Position numbers and translations under genes: made by a program. The notes under the pieces are model-generated. The model did not search any database and had not been told where the DNA came from. It worked only from the letters and a program-made list of their open reading frames with translations. From Catenulispora sp. GP43 (lineage in GTDB: Bacteria > Actinomycetota > Actinomycetes > Streptomycetales > Catenulisporaceae): a DNA stretch of 64,000 nt. The stretch's first letter is position 1; every line of letters starts with the position of its first letter. Where the stretch lies: the NCBI RefSeq assembly GCF_041260665.1, contig NZ_JBGCCT010000002.1:682001-746000 (forward strand), given 5' to 3'. Shown here in pieces: positions 26,082-35,227 of this stretch.

Positions 26082-26600
26082 TCAGCCGAGCAGCCGTTCG
26101 GGGAACACCTCGCCGAGCGCGACCCGCAGCCGGGCCAGCGCCCGCGAGGACTGGGTGCGCACCGAGGCGGAGCTGATGTGCAGGACCGCCGCTACGTCCT
26201 CGACACTGAGGTCCTCCCAGTACCGCAGCACGACCACGGCCCGGTCCCTGGCCGACAGATTGGCCAGCTCGGCGAGCAGCGTCAGCCGTACCGCGGAGTC
26301 GACGTCCTCGATGACCCGCTCCGGCGGCTCGGCGATCGGCTGCTCCCCCGAGCGCTTCCGTCGCCGCTGGCTGATGAAGGTGCGGGTGAGGACCGTCTGC
26401 GCGTAGGCCGCGGGGTTCTCGACTCTGCTGACCCGGCGCCAGGCCACGAACACCTTCACGAGGGTGTCCTGCATGAGGTCCTCGGCCAGATGCCAGTCGC
26501 CGCCGGCGAGGAAGTACGCAGTACGGAAGAGCCGGGCCCCGTGTGCGGCAGTGAAGTCCTGGAAGGCTTGCCGATCATCCTTCATCTCCTCTGCCTTCAT
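26082..26600 (-). CDS. SigE-family ECF RNA polymerase sigma factor
   Basis: The 172-residue protein has region 2 (LFRTAYFLAGGDWHLAEDLM, QDTLVKVFVAWRRVSRVENP) and region 4 (LSARDRAVVVLRYWEDLSVE, DVAAVLHISSASVRTQSSRA). The size and the LLAELANLSARDRAVVVLRY motif are typical of the Streptomyces SigE-family ECF group (often called sigma-70 family SigE-like). In-frame ATGs at 26600 and 26585 are both possible starts. It forms an operon with the membrane protein downstream. Confidence 0.88.
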   Translation of the reverse strand: MKAEEMKDDRQAFQDFTAAHGARLFRTAYFLAGGDWHLAEDLMQDTLVKVFVAWRRVSRVENPAAYAQTVLTRTFISQRRRKRSGEQPIAEPPERVIEDVDSAVRLTLLAELANLSARDRAVVVLRYWEDLSVEDVAAVLHISSASVRTQSSRALARLRVALGEVFPERLLG

Positions 26601-26712
26601 CGCCCGCGCTGGTTGACGTCCACATATGGTTCAACGCGCGAGGACTCAAGCTTTGTGACAGGTTCAGGAGAGGAATTCTGAAGCGGCTGAAGCGGGTTCC
26701 TGCCCGCCGATC

Positions 26713-28095
26713 TCACTCGTCCGGCAGCCAGTTTCCGTGGAACCCCAGCGGAATCCGCGCCGGCAGGTGGATCCGGGCCAGCGGCTCGGCGGCGAAGTCC
26801 TGAGCGGCGAGGATCAGCAGGTCCGCCGCGCCGCGCTCCGGGTTGTGCGTGTAGGCCAGGAGGTAGCCGTCGTCCTCGGACACATCGGGTGCTCTCGGCA
26901 CGAACACGGCCTCGCCCGCCATCGCCGTGCGCGGCAGGTTGTGGGCCTCGGTGGTGCCGGTGGCGAAGTCGTATTTGAGGAGCGTGTTGGCGAAGGCCGC
27001 GTCGGCGAAGGCGCCGTCGAGAGTCAGGGTATTGCGATTGAGCTCACCGACCACCGCGCTGTAGCCATAGCGGTGTGGCCGGGTCAGTACACGTTCGTCG
27101 ACCCGCGGGAATTCCTGGGCACGGTCGTCCAACTGGCGCCTGGCAACCGTTCCGGCGGTCAGGCTGATGGTCCAGCGTTCAAAGGTCACCGGGCCCGGGC
27201 CGTCCATAGTGGTGATCTCGTACGAGCGTGCGTAGCGCAGGACGTCCACCACCACACGGTCGGAGTCCGCATCGCTGTCGTCGTAGGCATTCAGCGCGTG
27301 GAACAGCCAACAGGGCTCGATCTCGAACCAACGCACGTCGGCAGGCGCGCCATCGCGCGGCAGCAGCCCGACCCGCGCCTGCTGCGCCGGGTCCCACGAG
27401 TACGGCAGCCGGTGCCCGGCGGCGACCGCCGCCTTGCTGAACGTCATCGGCAGATCGAACAGGACCACGTACCGCTCGGTCAGCGCGAAGTCGTGCATCA
27501 TCGGCCGGTGTGGCAAGGGGATCTCGGTGGTGCGCGTGACCTTGCCGGAGGCGTCGACGACCACGTGCCGCACATGCCGCCGGGACCAGAAGTACGTGAT
27601 CGCGTGCAGCTCGCCGGTGCGCGGGTCCGCCTTGGTGTGCGCCGCGAAGCCGCCGCCGAGCGTGCCGTCGAAGTCGCAGGGGCCGACGGTGCCGAGCTCC
27701 TCGGACAGCTCGTACGGCAGCGGCCCGGCCTCCATGGTGGCCAGGATCCGCCCGGCGTGCCGGAGCACGTGCGTGTTCGGCGCGGCGTCCTTGCCGGCGT
27801 GCACCGGGCCGCCCGGCCACGGCTCGCCCAGCGTCGTGGCGACCTCGCGGGAGCGCACCCAGCGGTTGCGGTACCACTCGGCGCGGCCGTCGCGCAGCCG
27901 GACGCCGTGGATCATGCCCGCCCCCAGCAGCCAGTGGGAGCCGGGATCGTCGGCGCCGAGCGGGTTGGGGCCGTTGCGCAGGTGGCGGCCGGCCAGCTCG
28001 GGCGGGATGCGGCCGGTGACGGGCAGGTCGAAGGCGGTGATCTCCTCGGTGACCGGCGCGGACAGGCCGGTGCGGAAGCGGCTGTGATCCGGCAC
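26713..28095 (-). CDS. carotenoid oxygenase family dioxygenase
   Basis: The 460-residue protein belongs to the non-haem iron carotenoid/stilbene cleavage dioxygenases. All four iron histidines are visible: GGFAAHTKADPR, RPMMHDFALTER, CWLFHALNAYDD and the C-terminal LGFHGNWLPDE. The N-terminus contains GRIPPELAGRHLRNGPNPLG, also typical. These enzymes cleave conjugated double bonds with O2. It is the last gene of the leftward operon, 32 bases after sbnB, so it probably acts on the acyl product made upstream, which suggests that the product is a polyene or an aryl-alkene (inference). Confidence 0.88.
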   Translation of the reverse strand: MPDHSRFRTGLSAPVTEEITAFDLPVTGRIPPELAGRHLRNGPNPLGADDPGSHWLLGAGMIHGVRLRDGRAEWYRNRWVRSREVATTLGEPWPGGPVHAGKDAAPNTHVLRHAGRILATMEAGPLPYELSEELGTVGPCDFDGTLGGGFAAHTKADPRTGELHAITYFWSRRHVRHVVVDASGKVTRTTEIPLPHRPMMHDFALTERYVVLFDLPMTFSKAAVAAGHRLPYSWDPAQQARVGLLPRDGAPADVRWFEIEPCWLFHALNAYDDSDADSDRVVVDVLRYARSYEITTMDGPGPVTFERWTISLTAGTVARRQLDDRAQEFPRVDERVLTRPHRYGYSAVVGELNRNTLTLDGAFADAAFANTLLKYDFATGTTEAHNLPRTAMAGEAVFVPRAPDVSEDDGYLLAYTHNPERGAADLLILAAQDFAAEPLARIHLPARIPLGFHGNWLPDE

Positions 28096-28127
28096 GCCGG
28101 GCTCCTGACTCGATGCGGGACGGTAGA

Positions 28128-29114
28128 TCAGGACACGAAGTCGTCGACCTGGACGCCGAGGCCCTTCGCCCCGGCCTCCCGCCGCAGATGCGCGGCCAGC
28201 GCCATGTCGAGGATGCCGAGGCCGAACGGCGAGTAGATCAGGGTTCGATCAGGGTCGCGCCGGAACGATCCCGGGTCGCGCACCACGTCCCCGATCTCGG
28301 CGTCCACGAAGCCGGTGCCGCCGCTCGCCTGCGACGCCAGATGTACCGACGTGCCCTCCCGGTTCACGTGATCGGTGTCGTCCACGACGTTCTGCGCGGC
28401 CAGCATGTCCGCGACCGAGATGTCGCGCAGCGACACGTGGAGCACCGTGCTGCCCGGCGCGAGCGGCGCCAGGTCCAGGTGCGGCGTGGCGGCGGTGGTG
28501 GCGAGCGAGACCAGCCGGTGCGCGGCCAGCGCCTCGGCAGCGGTGCCGACCGTCCGCGTCGCGATCCCGAGCTCGTCCGTCGCACGCCTCGCGAACCCGG
28601 CGGCCCGCGCCGGATCCAGGTCGTGGACGGTCGCCCGCACCAGCTGTGGCAGTTCGGCGCGCAGGAAGCGCAGCACCTCGAGGTTGATGACGCCGCAGCC
28701 GATGAGAGACACCGCCTCGGGCGCGGGCTCGGCGGTCAGCAGGCGGGCGGCCAGGGCCGCGCTGGCGGCGGTGCGCTTCGCCGAGATGACCGAGCCCTCG
28801 ATCAGCGCGTCGGGCCGGCCGGTGACGACGTCGTTGAGCACGATCGCGGCGCTGGCCCGCTCCAGGCCGCGCCCGATGTTGCCCGGGACGCTGGCGATCC
28901 ACTTCATGCCGGCGGCCGGGTTCGGGCCGCCGAGGTACGCGGGCAGGCCGATGATCCGGTCCCGGGGCCGGTCGGGGAAGCGCAGGAATACCGAGTGGGG
29001 CAGGGACGTGGCGCCCTCGGCATGGATGGCGTAGGCGTCGGCGACGATCTGCGTGATCTCGCGTTCGCGTCCTTCCACCAGCGCGCGGACGTCGGACTGG
29101 CGCAGGATCAGCAC
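28128..29114 (-). CDS. sbnB: SbnB-type 2,3-diaminopropionate synthesis dehydrogenase
   Basis: The 328-residue protein belongs to the ornithine cyclodeaminase/mu-crystallin family and matches SbnB: MLILRQSDVRALVEGREREI, PAAGMKWIASVPGNIGRGLE, RTAASAALAARLL, VSLIGCGVINLEVLRFLRAE (NAD site) and VVDDTDHVNREGTSVHLA. SbnB oxidises N-(1-amino-1-carboxyl-2-ethyl)glutamate to L-2,3-diaminopropionate and 2-oxoglutarate. It overlaps the preceding gene by seven bases. Together with the SbnA gene at the start of the operon it completes the pathway from O-phosphoserine and glutamate. Confidence 0.88.
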   Translation of the reverse strand: MLILRQSDVRALVEGREREITQIVADAYAIHAEGATSLPHSVFLRFPDRPRDRIIGLPAYLGGPNPAAGMKWIASVPGNIGRGLERASAAIVLNDVVTGRPDALIEGSVISAKRTAASAALAARLLTAEPAPEAVSLIGCGVINLEVLRFLRAELPQLVRATVHDLDPARAAGFARRATDELGIATRTVGTAAEALAAHRLVSLATTAATPHLDLAPLAPGSTVLHVSLRDISVADMLAAQNVVDDTDHVNREGTSVHLASQASGGTGFVDAEIGDVVRDPGSFRRDPDRTLIYSPFGLGILDMALAAHLRREAGAKGLGVQVDDFVS

Positions 29115-30586
29115 GGGACGTTCTCCTCTGGGGACTTGGGCTCGGGGCCCGTGGGACGGTCGCCGCCGTCGGGGAAGATCAGCACACAGACGGAGTCCGG
29201 CGGCGGCGGGGCGGTACGGGTGAATGCCGAAAGGACCGCGCCGGAGGACGCGCCGGCGAGGATGCCCTCGGCCTCCAGCAGCAGGCGGCGGCCGGTTTCG
29301 GCGTCGTCCGGCCCGACCGCCACGGCCCGGTCGAACCGCCCCAGGGGCAGGTCCGCGAGCCGGTCGCCCCGTCCTGCGTCGTCGACCGCGACGACGCGCG
29401 TGGCCAAGCGATGCGCGCGGATGTGGGCCAGGCAGAAGCGCAGCGCGGTCATGCTGCTGGTGGGGCAGTACACGTAGTCGGGCTCGGCGGGCAGCGCCGC
29501 ACGGACTTCGCCGAGTAGGTCGCCGCCCCCGGTCCCGCCGGCCCGGCGGCTGCGTCCCAGCCGATACGAACCGGGCAACGCCGCCACCAGTTCATCGGCG
29601 CACGCGACCCGCGCCGAGCCGCCGACCGGCACGAGCCGCGCGCCGTACGCGCTCGCCATCGCGCGATGCCAGTCGGTGACGGCCTCGGCGTCGACGACGG
29701 CGTGCAGCTCGACACCGAAGTAGCAGCAGACCAGAGCCAGGCTCACAGCCAGGTCGGCGGAAGCCGCATCGGCCACCAAGACCCCGCCGGGCACCAGATC
29801 ACCGCCCCGGATCGGCGCCAGCACCTCGCCCAGCGCCACCCGGTCCTCGATGCTGCCGGTCGGATTGAACCGCTCCAGCTTCGCGAAGACGCGCACGCCG
29901 CGCGCGGCCTCGAGCCGGCGCAGCCCGACCAGCGGCGTGTCACCGATCGTCGCCAGGATCCCGCGCCGCACCGACTGCTCCGGCGGCGCGCCGAGCGCCG
30001 CGTGCTGAACCGCCCGCCGGCCGTTGACGATGGGGCTGAGCGCATCAGGGGGCGAAGACCAGCGCAGCGAGCGCGGCTGCTGCGCGGCCACCGCGATGTG
30101 CTCGCCGGTCCGCGCGAGCGTGCGGCTCCACAGCCACCACCCGCACGGCGTCTGCCGCCAGCCCTCGCGCCAGGCGGGCAGCCCGACGGCGGCCGGCCGG
30201 ACCCCGGCGATCCCCTTGGCCTTCAGCAGCGCCTCGGTCTCGGCCCAGTGCCGCAGCGTGACCCGGTCGGCCGGCAGGTCCAGCACGCCGGCCAGCCAGC
30301 CGATGGCTCCGGGCCGGGGCCGCTCGTCCTGGATGTCGACGCCGATCCAGGTGCCCTCGGTCACCCCGGCCAGTCCCCGCGGCCCGGCGTGCGAGACCGA
30401 GCCGCGCCAGGGCGAGCCGGGCCAGTGCCAGCGCCCGGCCTCGTCGCGCGCCGGACAGGTCCGGGGCGCGGCCGCGCGCCGGGCCGCGTCGCGCAGCAGC
30501 GCCAGGCCCGAGGGGCTGGTGTCGCGGCCGAACGCGTCGCGCGGCGACGGCGCGGCGGTGGTCAGGTGCAGATGCAGCGCGCTCAT
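29108..30586 (-). CDS. 4'-phosphopantetheinyl transferase fused to an inactive SbnA-like domain
   Basis: The ATG at 30586 overlaps the permease stop (ATGA). Residues 1-about 165 are an Sfp-type phosphopantetheinyl transferase: SVSHAGPRGLAGV (His66), WIGVDIQDERPRP (Asp84) and HWAETEALLKAKGIAG (Glu118, Lys122). This domain would activate the ACP encoded upstream. Residues about 185-475 are a cysteine-synthase-fold domain similar to SbnA (ERFNPTGSIEDRVALGEVLA, GILAGASSGAVLSAF). The PLP lysine is Glu247, the substrate loop SSGNLG is ASADLA, and the phosphate loop is lost. The second half therefore cannot be a normal PLP enzyme. The fusion is, as far as I know, undescribed. Confidence 0.85.
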   Translation of the reverse strand: MSALHLHLTTAAPSPRDAFGRDTSPSGLALLRDAARRAAAPRTCPARDEAGRWHWPGSPWRGSVSHAGPRGLAGVTEGTWIGVDIQDERPRPGAIGWLAGVLDLPADRVTLRHWAETEALLKAKGIAGVRPAAVGLPAWREGWRQTPCGWWLWSRTLARTGEHIAVAAQQPRSLRWSSPPDALSPIVNGRRAVQHAALGAPPEQSVRRGILATIGDTPLVGLRRLEAARGVRVFAKLERFNPTGSIEDRVALGEVLAPIRGGDLVPGGVLVADAASADLAVSLALVCCYFGVELHAVVDAEAVTDWHRAMASAYGARLVPVGGSARVACADELVAALPGSYRLGRSRRAGGTGGGDLLGEVRAALPAEPDYVYCPTSSMTALRFCLAHIRAHRLATRVVAVDDAGRGDRLADLPLGRFDRAVAVGPDDAETGRRLLLEAEGILAGASSGAVLSAFTRTAPPPPDSVCVLIFPDGGDRPTGPEPKSPEENVPC

Positions 30587-31773
30587 CGGACGAACCTGAA
30601 CCGGGGGACGGCCAGCAGGAAGAGCCCGGCCGCGACGGCCAGCAGCACGCCCGAGGCCGGCAGCACCGAGGCCAGCCCGTCGCCGCGCACGAGCACGTCC
30701 TGGTATCCGTTGAGCGCGATGCCCTGCGGGACGTAGTCGGCGATGTCCCGCATGAACTGCGGCATGAAGACGCCGGGCACCATGCATCCGCCGAGCGCGG
30801 CCAGGACCAGCACGACGACCGTGCCCATCCCGTTGACCTGAGCCTCGGTGCGGGAGAAGGAGGCCAGCAGCAGCCCGAGAGCGGCGGCGCAGCAGGCCAG
30901 TGCGGCGCTGAGCGGCAGCAGGGCCAGCGGGTGCGCGCCCAGGCCCATGCCGAACACCAGCCGCCCGAAGGCCAGCAGCACACCGACCTGGACCAGCGCG
31001 ACGAGCAAGTACGGGGCGACCTTGCCGAGCAGCAGCTGCCAGCGCGGCATCGGCGAGCTGAGCAGCCGGCGGAAGGTGCCCTCGCGCCGTTCGGCCAGGA
31101 TCGAGCCGGCCATCACGGTGACGATGAAGAACACGTACATGACCGCGTAGCCCGGCACGTTCTGCTGGTAGACGGTGGGGTATTTGACCGCCGTGGAGCC
31201 GGACGGCAGGGCTGTAGTGGCGTCGACGGTGTGCGCGGCCCGGTCCAGGCCGGTGATCTCGGCGACGGCCGACTTCACCGCCGGATCGGACTGGCTGCCC
31301 GCCAAGCGGTTCAGCGCGAGGTCGGTCCGGGTCTGGGCGCCGACCGCGAGCACCACGCCGTTGATCGCCGATTCCAGCGGGTCCACGACCTGCCGGACCG
31401 CCGAGGGGTCGACCACGTAGCGCACGGAAGGGGCCGCGCCGGACTCGATCTGCTGCTCGAATCCGGCCGGGATCACCACCGCGAAGGCGTCGGTGCCGGC
31501 CTTGACCCGGACCTGGGACTGCGCCTCGGTCTGGCTGGTGACCCTGAGCTCCCCGGTGCTCGTCAGGGCACTGAATAGGGAGCGCGCCGCGGTCCCGCCG
31601 TCCTGGTCGACGACGCAGATGCTGAGCTTGCCGGAGGAACCGAGGTTGGCGAAGGAGCTGCCCAGGGCCAGGCTCATCACGGTGATGAACATGATCGGCG
31701 AGAGGAACAGGGTGATCATCGCGCCGCGGTCGGCCAGCAGAACCCTGAGTTCTTTCTGGAGCATGGTCAGCAT
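30583..31773 (-). CDS. ABC-2 type transporter permease
   Basis: The 396-residue membrane protein has one N-terminal segment (LSPIMFITVMSLALGSSF), a long extracytoplasmic loop (residues 45-175) and five further segments in the C-terminal half (VMYVFFIVTVMAGSILAERR, YLLVALVQVGVLLAFGRLVF, ALLPLSAALACCAAALGLLL, VVVLVLAALGGCMVPGVFMP). This is the standard ABC-2 exporter layout. It starts within the TGATG junction of the ATPase gene and overlaps the next gene by four bases. It is likely to export the product of the operon or provide self-resistance. Confidence 0.88.
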   Translation of the reverse strand: MLTMLQKELRVLLADRGAMITLFLSPIMFITVMSLALGSSFANLGSSGKLSICVVDQDGGTAARSLFSALTSTGELRVTSQTEAQSQVRVKAGTDAFAVVIPAGFEQQIESGAAPSVRYVVDPSAVRQVVDPLESAINGVVLAVGAQTRTDLALNRLAGSQSDPAVKSAVAEITGLDRAAHTVDATTALPSGSTAVKYPTVYQQNVPGYAVMYVFFIVTVMAGSILAERREGTFRRLLSSPMPRWQLLLGKVAPYLLVALVQVGVLLAFGRLVFGMGLGAHPLALLPLSAALACCAAALGLLLASFSRTEAQVNGMGTVVVLVLAALGGCMVPGVFMPQFMRDIADYVPQGIALNGYQDVLVRGDGLASVLPASGVLLAVAAGLFLLAVPRFRFVR

Positions 31774-32816
31774 CAGGCGCCGTCCCGTACGTGTCGGCCG
31801 GTCAGGCTCAGGAACAGGGATTCCAGATCGGGGCGGCCGAGCCGGATGCCGCCCAGGCCGATGGTGTGGTCGGCGGCGATCTGCGCGACTTCGCGCAGCG
31901 CGCCGGCCATGCTGTGGGCGCGCAGGCGCAGGACGTCAGGGCCCTGACCCGAGGGTGCCGGCACCACCTCGATCTCGCCGTGCCGGGCCAGCCGGGCGGC
32001 CAGGCTCTGGACGCCGTCGGGCAGCAGGGCCAGTTCCTGCTCGGTCGCCGACCATTCCAGCAGGCCCTCGCCGAGCGGACGCAGCAGCTCGCCGTGGGTC
32101 CCCTCGGCGATGACCCGGCCGTCGTCGACCACGACGAAGCGGTCGCACAGGCGCTCCACCTCGGGCATGTAGTGGCTCGTATAGACCACCGACATGCCGA
32201 GCTCGTCGCGCAGCCGCAGCACCGCGGCGAAGATCTGGTCGCGGCTCTGGGCGTCCACGCCGACGGTCGGCTCGTCCATGAACAACAGGCGCGGCTGGTG
32301 CAGCAGCGCGGCGGCGATGTTGACCCGCCGCTGCATACCGCCGGAGTAGGACGAGACGCGGTCGTCGGCCCGGTCGGCCAGGTCCACGACGTCCAGGGCC
32401 CAGGCGATCCGCTCGCGGCGCAGCTTGTTCGGCAGCCGGTAGGCGCCTGCGAAGAAGCGCAGGTTCTGCCGGGCCGACAGGCTCGGGTAGAGCGCGATCT
32501 CCTGGGGCACCACGCCGATGAGGCGTTTGGCGCGGCGCGGTTCGGCGGCCATGTCGACGCCGTCCACGTGCACGGTGCCGGTGTCGGGCCGCAGCGCTCC
32601 GGTGAACATCGCGATGCTGGTGGACTTGCCCGCGCCGTTCGGGCCGAGGAATCCGACGATCTCCCCCACGGCCACCCGCACCGAGATCCCGTCGACGACG
32701 GTCCGGTCGCCGAACCGCTTAACCAGGCTGTCCGCGTTGAGCACGACGGCCCGCGGCTCGCGGACCCGGGCGCCGGCCGGCTCCGGGTCCGCCTGCGCGA
32801 CGTCGAGCCAGGCCAT
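31773..32816 (-). CDS. ABC transporter ATP-binding protein
   Basis: The 347-residue protein starts at the ATG at 32816, which shares one base with the KS stop codon (TGATG). Walker A is GFLGPNGAGKSTS, the signature is VSSYSGGMQRRVNIAAALLH and Walker B is RLLFMDEPTVGVD, with the H-loop in VVYTSHYMPEVERLCDR. The C-terminal 100 residues resemble the DrrA-type accessory region. It pairs with the ABC-2 permease encoded next, and the DrrAB-like layout fits export of a hydrophobic secondary metabolite. Confidence 0.9.
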   Translation of the reverse strand: MAWLDVAQADPEPAGARVREPRAVVLNADSLVKRFGDRTVVDGISVRVAVGEIVGFLGPNGAGKSTSIAMFTGALRPDTGTVHVDGVDMAAEPRRAKRLIGVVPQEIALYPSLSARQNLRFFAGAYRLPNKLRRERIAWALDVVDLADRADDRVSSYSGGMQRRVNIAAALLHQPRLLFMDEPTVGVDAQSRDQIFAAVLRLRDELGMSVVYTSHYMPEVERLCDRFVVVDDGRVIAEGTHGELLRPLGEGLLEWSATEQELALLPDGVQSLAARLARHGEIEVVPAPSGQGPDVLRLRAHSMAGALREVAQIAADHTIGLGGIRLGRPDLESLFLSLTGRHVRDGA

Positions 32817-35224
32817 CAATCGGCCCTCGACACGACGAGGGAGAAGTAGCTGCCGCCGTAGGCGAAGCTGGAGATCAGGGCGTGCTCGACCTCTGATACG
32901 CAGCCGCTCTGCGGGACCAGGCCGGGCACCTCGGCCGGGGCCACGTCCACGCCCCACGTACCGGGGACCGAGCCGTCGCCGAGCGCCCGCACCGCGGCCA
33001 GCAGGCCCAGGCCGGCTGCCGATCCGAGGGTTTCGCCGAGCACTGATTTGGTGGCGGTGACGGGCCGTCCGGCCAGACCGGCGGCTTGCAGGGCCAGGGA
33101 CTCAGGACCATCCACGCTCTCGCGCCCCATCGCCGCCGCCGCGACCATGCCGATGTCGGCGGGATCGAGCCGGGCCGCGCGCAGCGCCTCGGTGAACGAC
33201 CGGCTCCACGCGTGCCCGTCGCCTCGCAACGCCGCCATCCCGCTGTCGTCGCCGGTCAGGCCGAAGCCCGCGACCCGTGCCAGGGCGGTCGCCCCGGACC
33301 GCTCGGCGCCGGCCGCCGACTCCAGCACCACGGCGACGGCGCCGGCGGCCAGCACGGTGCCGCCGCCGTGGAAGGGCCGCACGCCCTTGTGGCTGAGGAA
33401 CCCGGGCACCTTCACATGCCCGGCCAGCACCGCCTCGGGGCACTCGTCGGCGACGACCACCACGATGCGCTCGGCGGCGCCGCGCCGGATCAGGCGGTAG
33501 GCGTAATGCAGGGCATTGAGACTACTGGTACCGCCGCCACAGATCGTGGCGGTCACGCCGCGGAAGCGGTGCAGGATCGCGATGTGCCCGGCGGCGGCGT
33601 TGACGACCGTGTTGGGGAAGAACTTGGGGTTGGCCCCGGCCGGACCGGACAGGATGACGCCCCGGTTGAACTGCTCGACCGGGGTGATCGGGGCCAGGCC
33701 GGTGGCGAAGATCAGCCCGGTGCGCTCGGCCAGCAGCCGGTCCGGCTTGCCGATCAGCTGGTGCAGCTGCGCCACGGCGGCGGCCCCGAGCCGACTGGCC
33801 GGGTCCATGCGCCGCAGCACCGCCGGGTTGATGCCGGCCGCGATCTTCGCCAGGTCGACGGTGCCGGCCGGGCGGATGCCGTAGCCGGGCACGTCCACCT
33901 CGCCGGTGTAGACCGGGTCGGAGGCGGCCAGCGCGGCCAGCAGCCGGGGGTGGTCGGTCGCGCCGCCGGCGATCCCGGCGATCCCGGTGATGACGACCTC
34001 GCGGCCCTCGGCGGCGGCGATCGCGGCCGGGGGCGTGCCGAACCTGGCCGGGTTGCGGACCACGACGGCGGCGTTGTTGCCGCCGAAGGCGAAGGAATTG
34101 GACACCACGAGGTTCACCTCGGCCGGCCGGGCCTTCTCCGGCACGATGTCCAGCCCGCTCGGCGAGGCCGCGCCGCCGGTGTTGACCGTCGGCGGCATCA
34201 TCCCGTCGCGCACCGCCAGCGCGCACACCACGGCCTCGACCGCGCCGGCCGCACCGAGGGTGTGCCCGATCATCGACTTGGTGGAGCTGGTCGGCGGCGG
34301 CGCCCCATACGGCGAGAAGAGCGTCAGGATCGCCTTGGGCTCCACCGCGTCGTTGGTCGGGGTGCCGGTGCCGTGGCCGTTGATGTAGTCCACTTCGTCC
34401 GGGGTGTTGCCGGCGCTGGCCAGCGCGGCGGCCATGGCCCGGACCGCGCCGTCGCCGCCGGGGTCCGGCGCGGTCTGGTGGTGGGCGTCGGCCGACAGGC
34501 CGTATCCCGCGATCTCGGCGACGGCGGCGGCCCCGCGCGCCTCGGCGGCGTCGGCGCTCTCCAGCACCAGGAAGCCGGCGCCCTCGCCGAGGTTGAGCCC
34601 GGCCGAGCGGGTGTAGGGCGAGCAGGGGCCGGTGTCCAGCGCGCCGAGGCTGTTGAAGCCGCTGAACGACAGGCTCGCCAACGGGTCCACGCCGCCGACC
34701 AGCACCGCGTCGGCCTCGCCGGCCCACAGCAGTTCCAGGCCGTAGCCGATGGCGACGGCGCCCGCGGCGCAGGCGTTGGACAGCAGCGAGCGCGGGCCGG
34801 TCAGGTTCAGGCGCGCGGCCACGACGTCGGCCACACTGTGGATCTCGTAGCCTTTCAGCAGCCTGATATCGGCGTGCCGCAGGTCCCGGGTCAGCCACTG
34901 CCGGTGGAACTGCTCGATGCTGCGCATGCTGCCCAGGCTGCTGCCGACCACGACGCCGACCCGCTCGGGGGCGTAGCCGGCTTCGCTCAGCCCGGCGTGG
35001 GTGACGGCCTCGCGCGCGGCGGCGTGGGCCAGGGTCAGGCAGCGGTCCTCGCCCGGCACGTCCGCGATCGGCGACTGGCCGCCGACCCGGGTGACGAGCC
35101 CGTCGGTGGGGACGGCGCCGACCTCGCCGATACCGCTGCGGCCGGCCTTGATCGCGGCCCAGCAGGCGGCGGCGTCGGCGCCGACCGCCGAGACCATGCC
35201 GAGTCCGGTGATGACGACGCGCAT
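32816..35224 (-). CDS. fused ketosynthase-chain-length-factor type protein (KS-KS0)
   Basis: This 802-residue protein consists of two thiolase-fold beta-ketoacyl synthase domains. Domain 1 (residues 1-395) has the full triad: Cys152 (LLSNACAAGAVAIG), His284 (INGHGTGTPTND) and His321 (SMIGHTLGAAGAVE). Domain 2 (about 408-802) keeps the fold (RAVVITGIAG-like start, VNAAAGHIAILHRF) but has GGGTSSLNALHYA where the Cys loop should be and KSVLGETLGSAAG in place of the His loop. It therefore resembles a chain-length factor fused to its ketosynthase. With the separate ACP, KR, DH and MAT it would build an acyl or polyene chain. It lies three bases after the GcvT-like gene. Confidence 0.88.
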   Translation of the reverse strand: MRVVITGLGMVSAVGADAAACWAAIKAGRSGIGEVGAVPTDGLVTRVGGQSPIADVPGEDRCLTLAHAAAREAVTHAGLSEAGYAPERVGVVVGSSLGSMRSIEQFHRQWLTRDLRHADIRLLKGYEIHSVADVVAARLNLTGPRSLLSNACAAGAVAIGYGLELLWAGEADAVLVGGVDPLASLSFSGFNSLGALDTGPCSPYTRSAGLNLGEGAGFLVLESADAAEARGAAAVAEIAGYGLSADAHHQTAPDPGGDGAVRAMAAALASAGNTPDEVDYINGHGTGTPTNDAVEPKAILTLFSPYGAPPPTSSTKSMIGHTLGAAGAVEAVVCALAVRDGMMPPTVNTGGAASPSGLDIVPEKARPAEVNLVVSNSFAFGGNNAAVVVRNPARFGTPPAAIAAAEGREVVITGIAGIAGGATDHPRLLAALAASDPVYTGEVDVPGYGIRPAGTVDLAKIAAGINPAVLRRMDPASRLGAAAVAQLHQLIGKPDRLLAERTGLIFATGLAPITPVEQFNRGVILSGPAGANPKFFPNTVVNAAAGHIAILHRFRGVTATICGGGTSSLNALHYAYRLIRRGAAERIVVVVADECPEAVLAGHVKVPGFLSHKGVRPFHGGGTVLAAGAVAVVLESAAGAERSGATALARVAGFGLTGDDSGMAALRGDGHAWSRSFTEALRAARLDPADIGMVAAAAMGRESVDGPESLALQAAGLAGRPVTATKSVLGETLGSAAGLGLLAAVRALGDGSVPGTWGVDVAPAEVPGLVPQSGCVSEVEHALISSFAYGGSYFSLVVSRAD

Positions 35225-35227
35225 GGC

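Noticed and set aside
29108-30787. Longer form of the PPTase fusion that starts at 30787
   Set aside because: The extra N-terminus lies inside the permease gene and is Arg/Ala-rich; the ATG at 30586 overlaps the permease stop as ATGA, as elsewhere in the operon.
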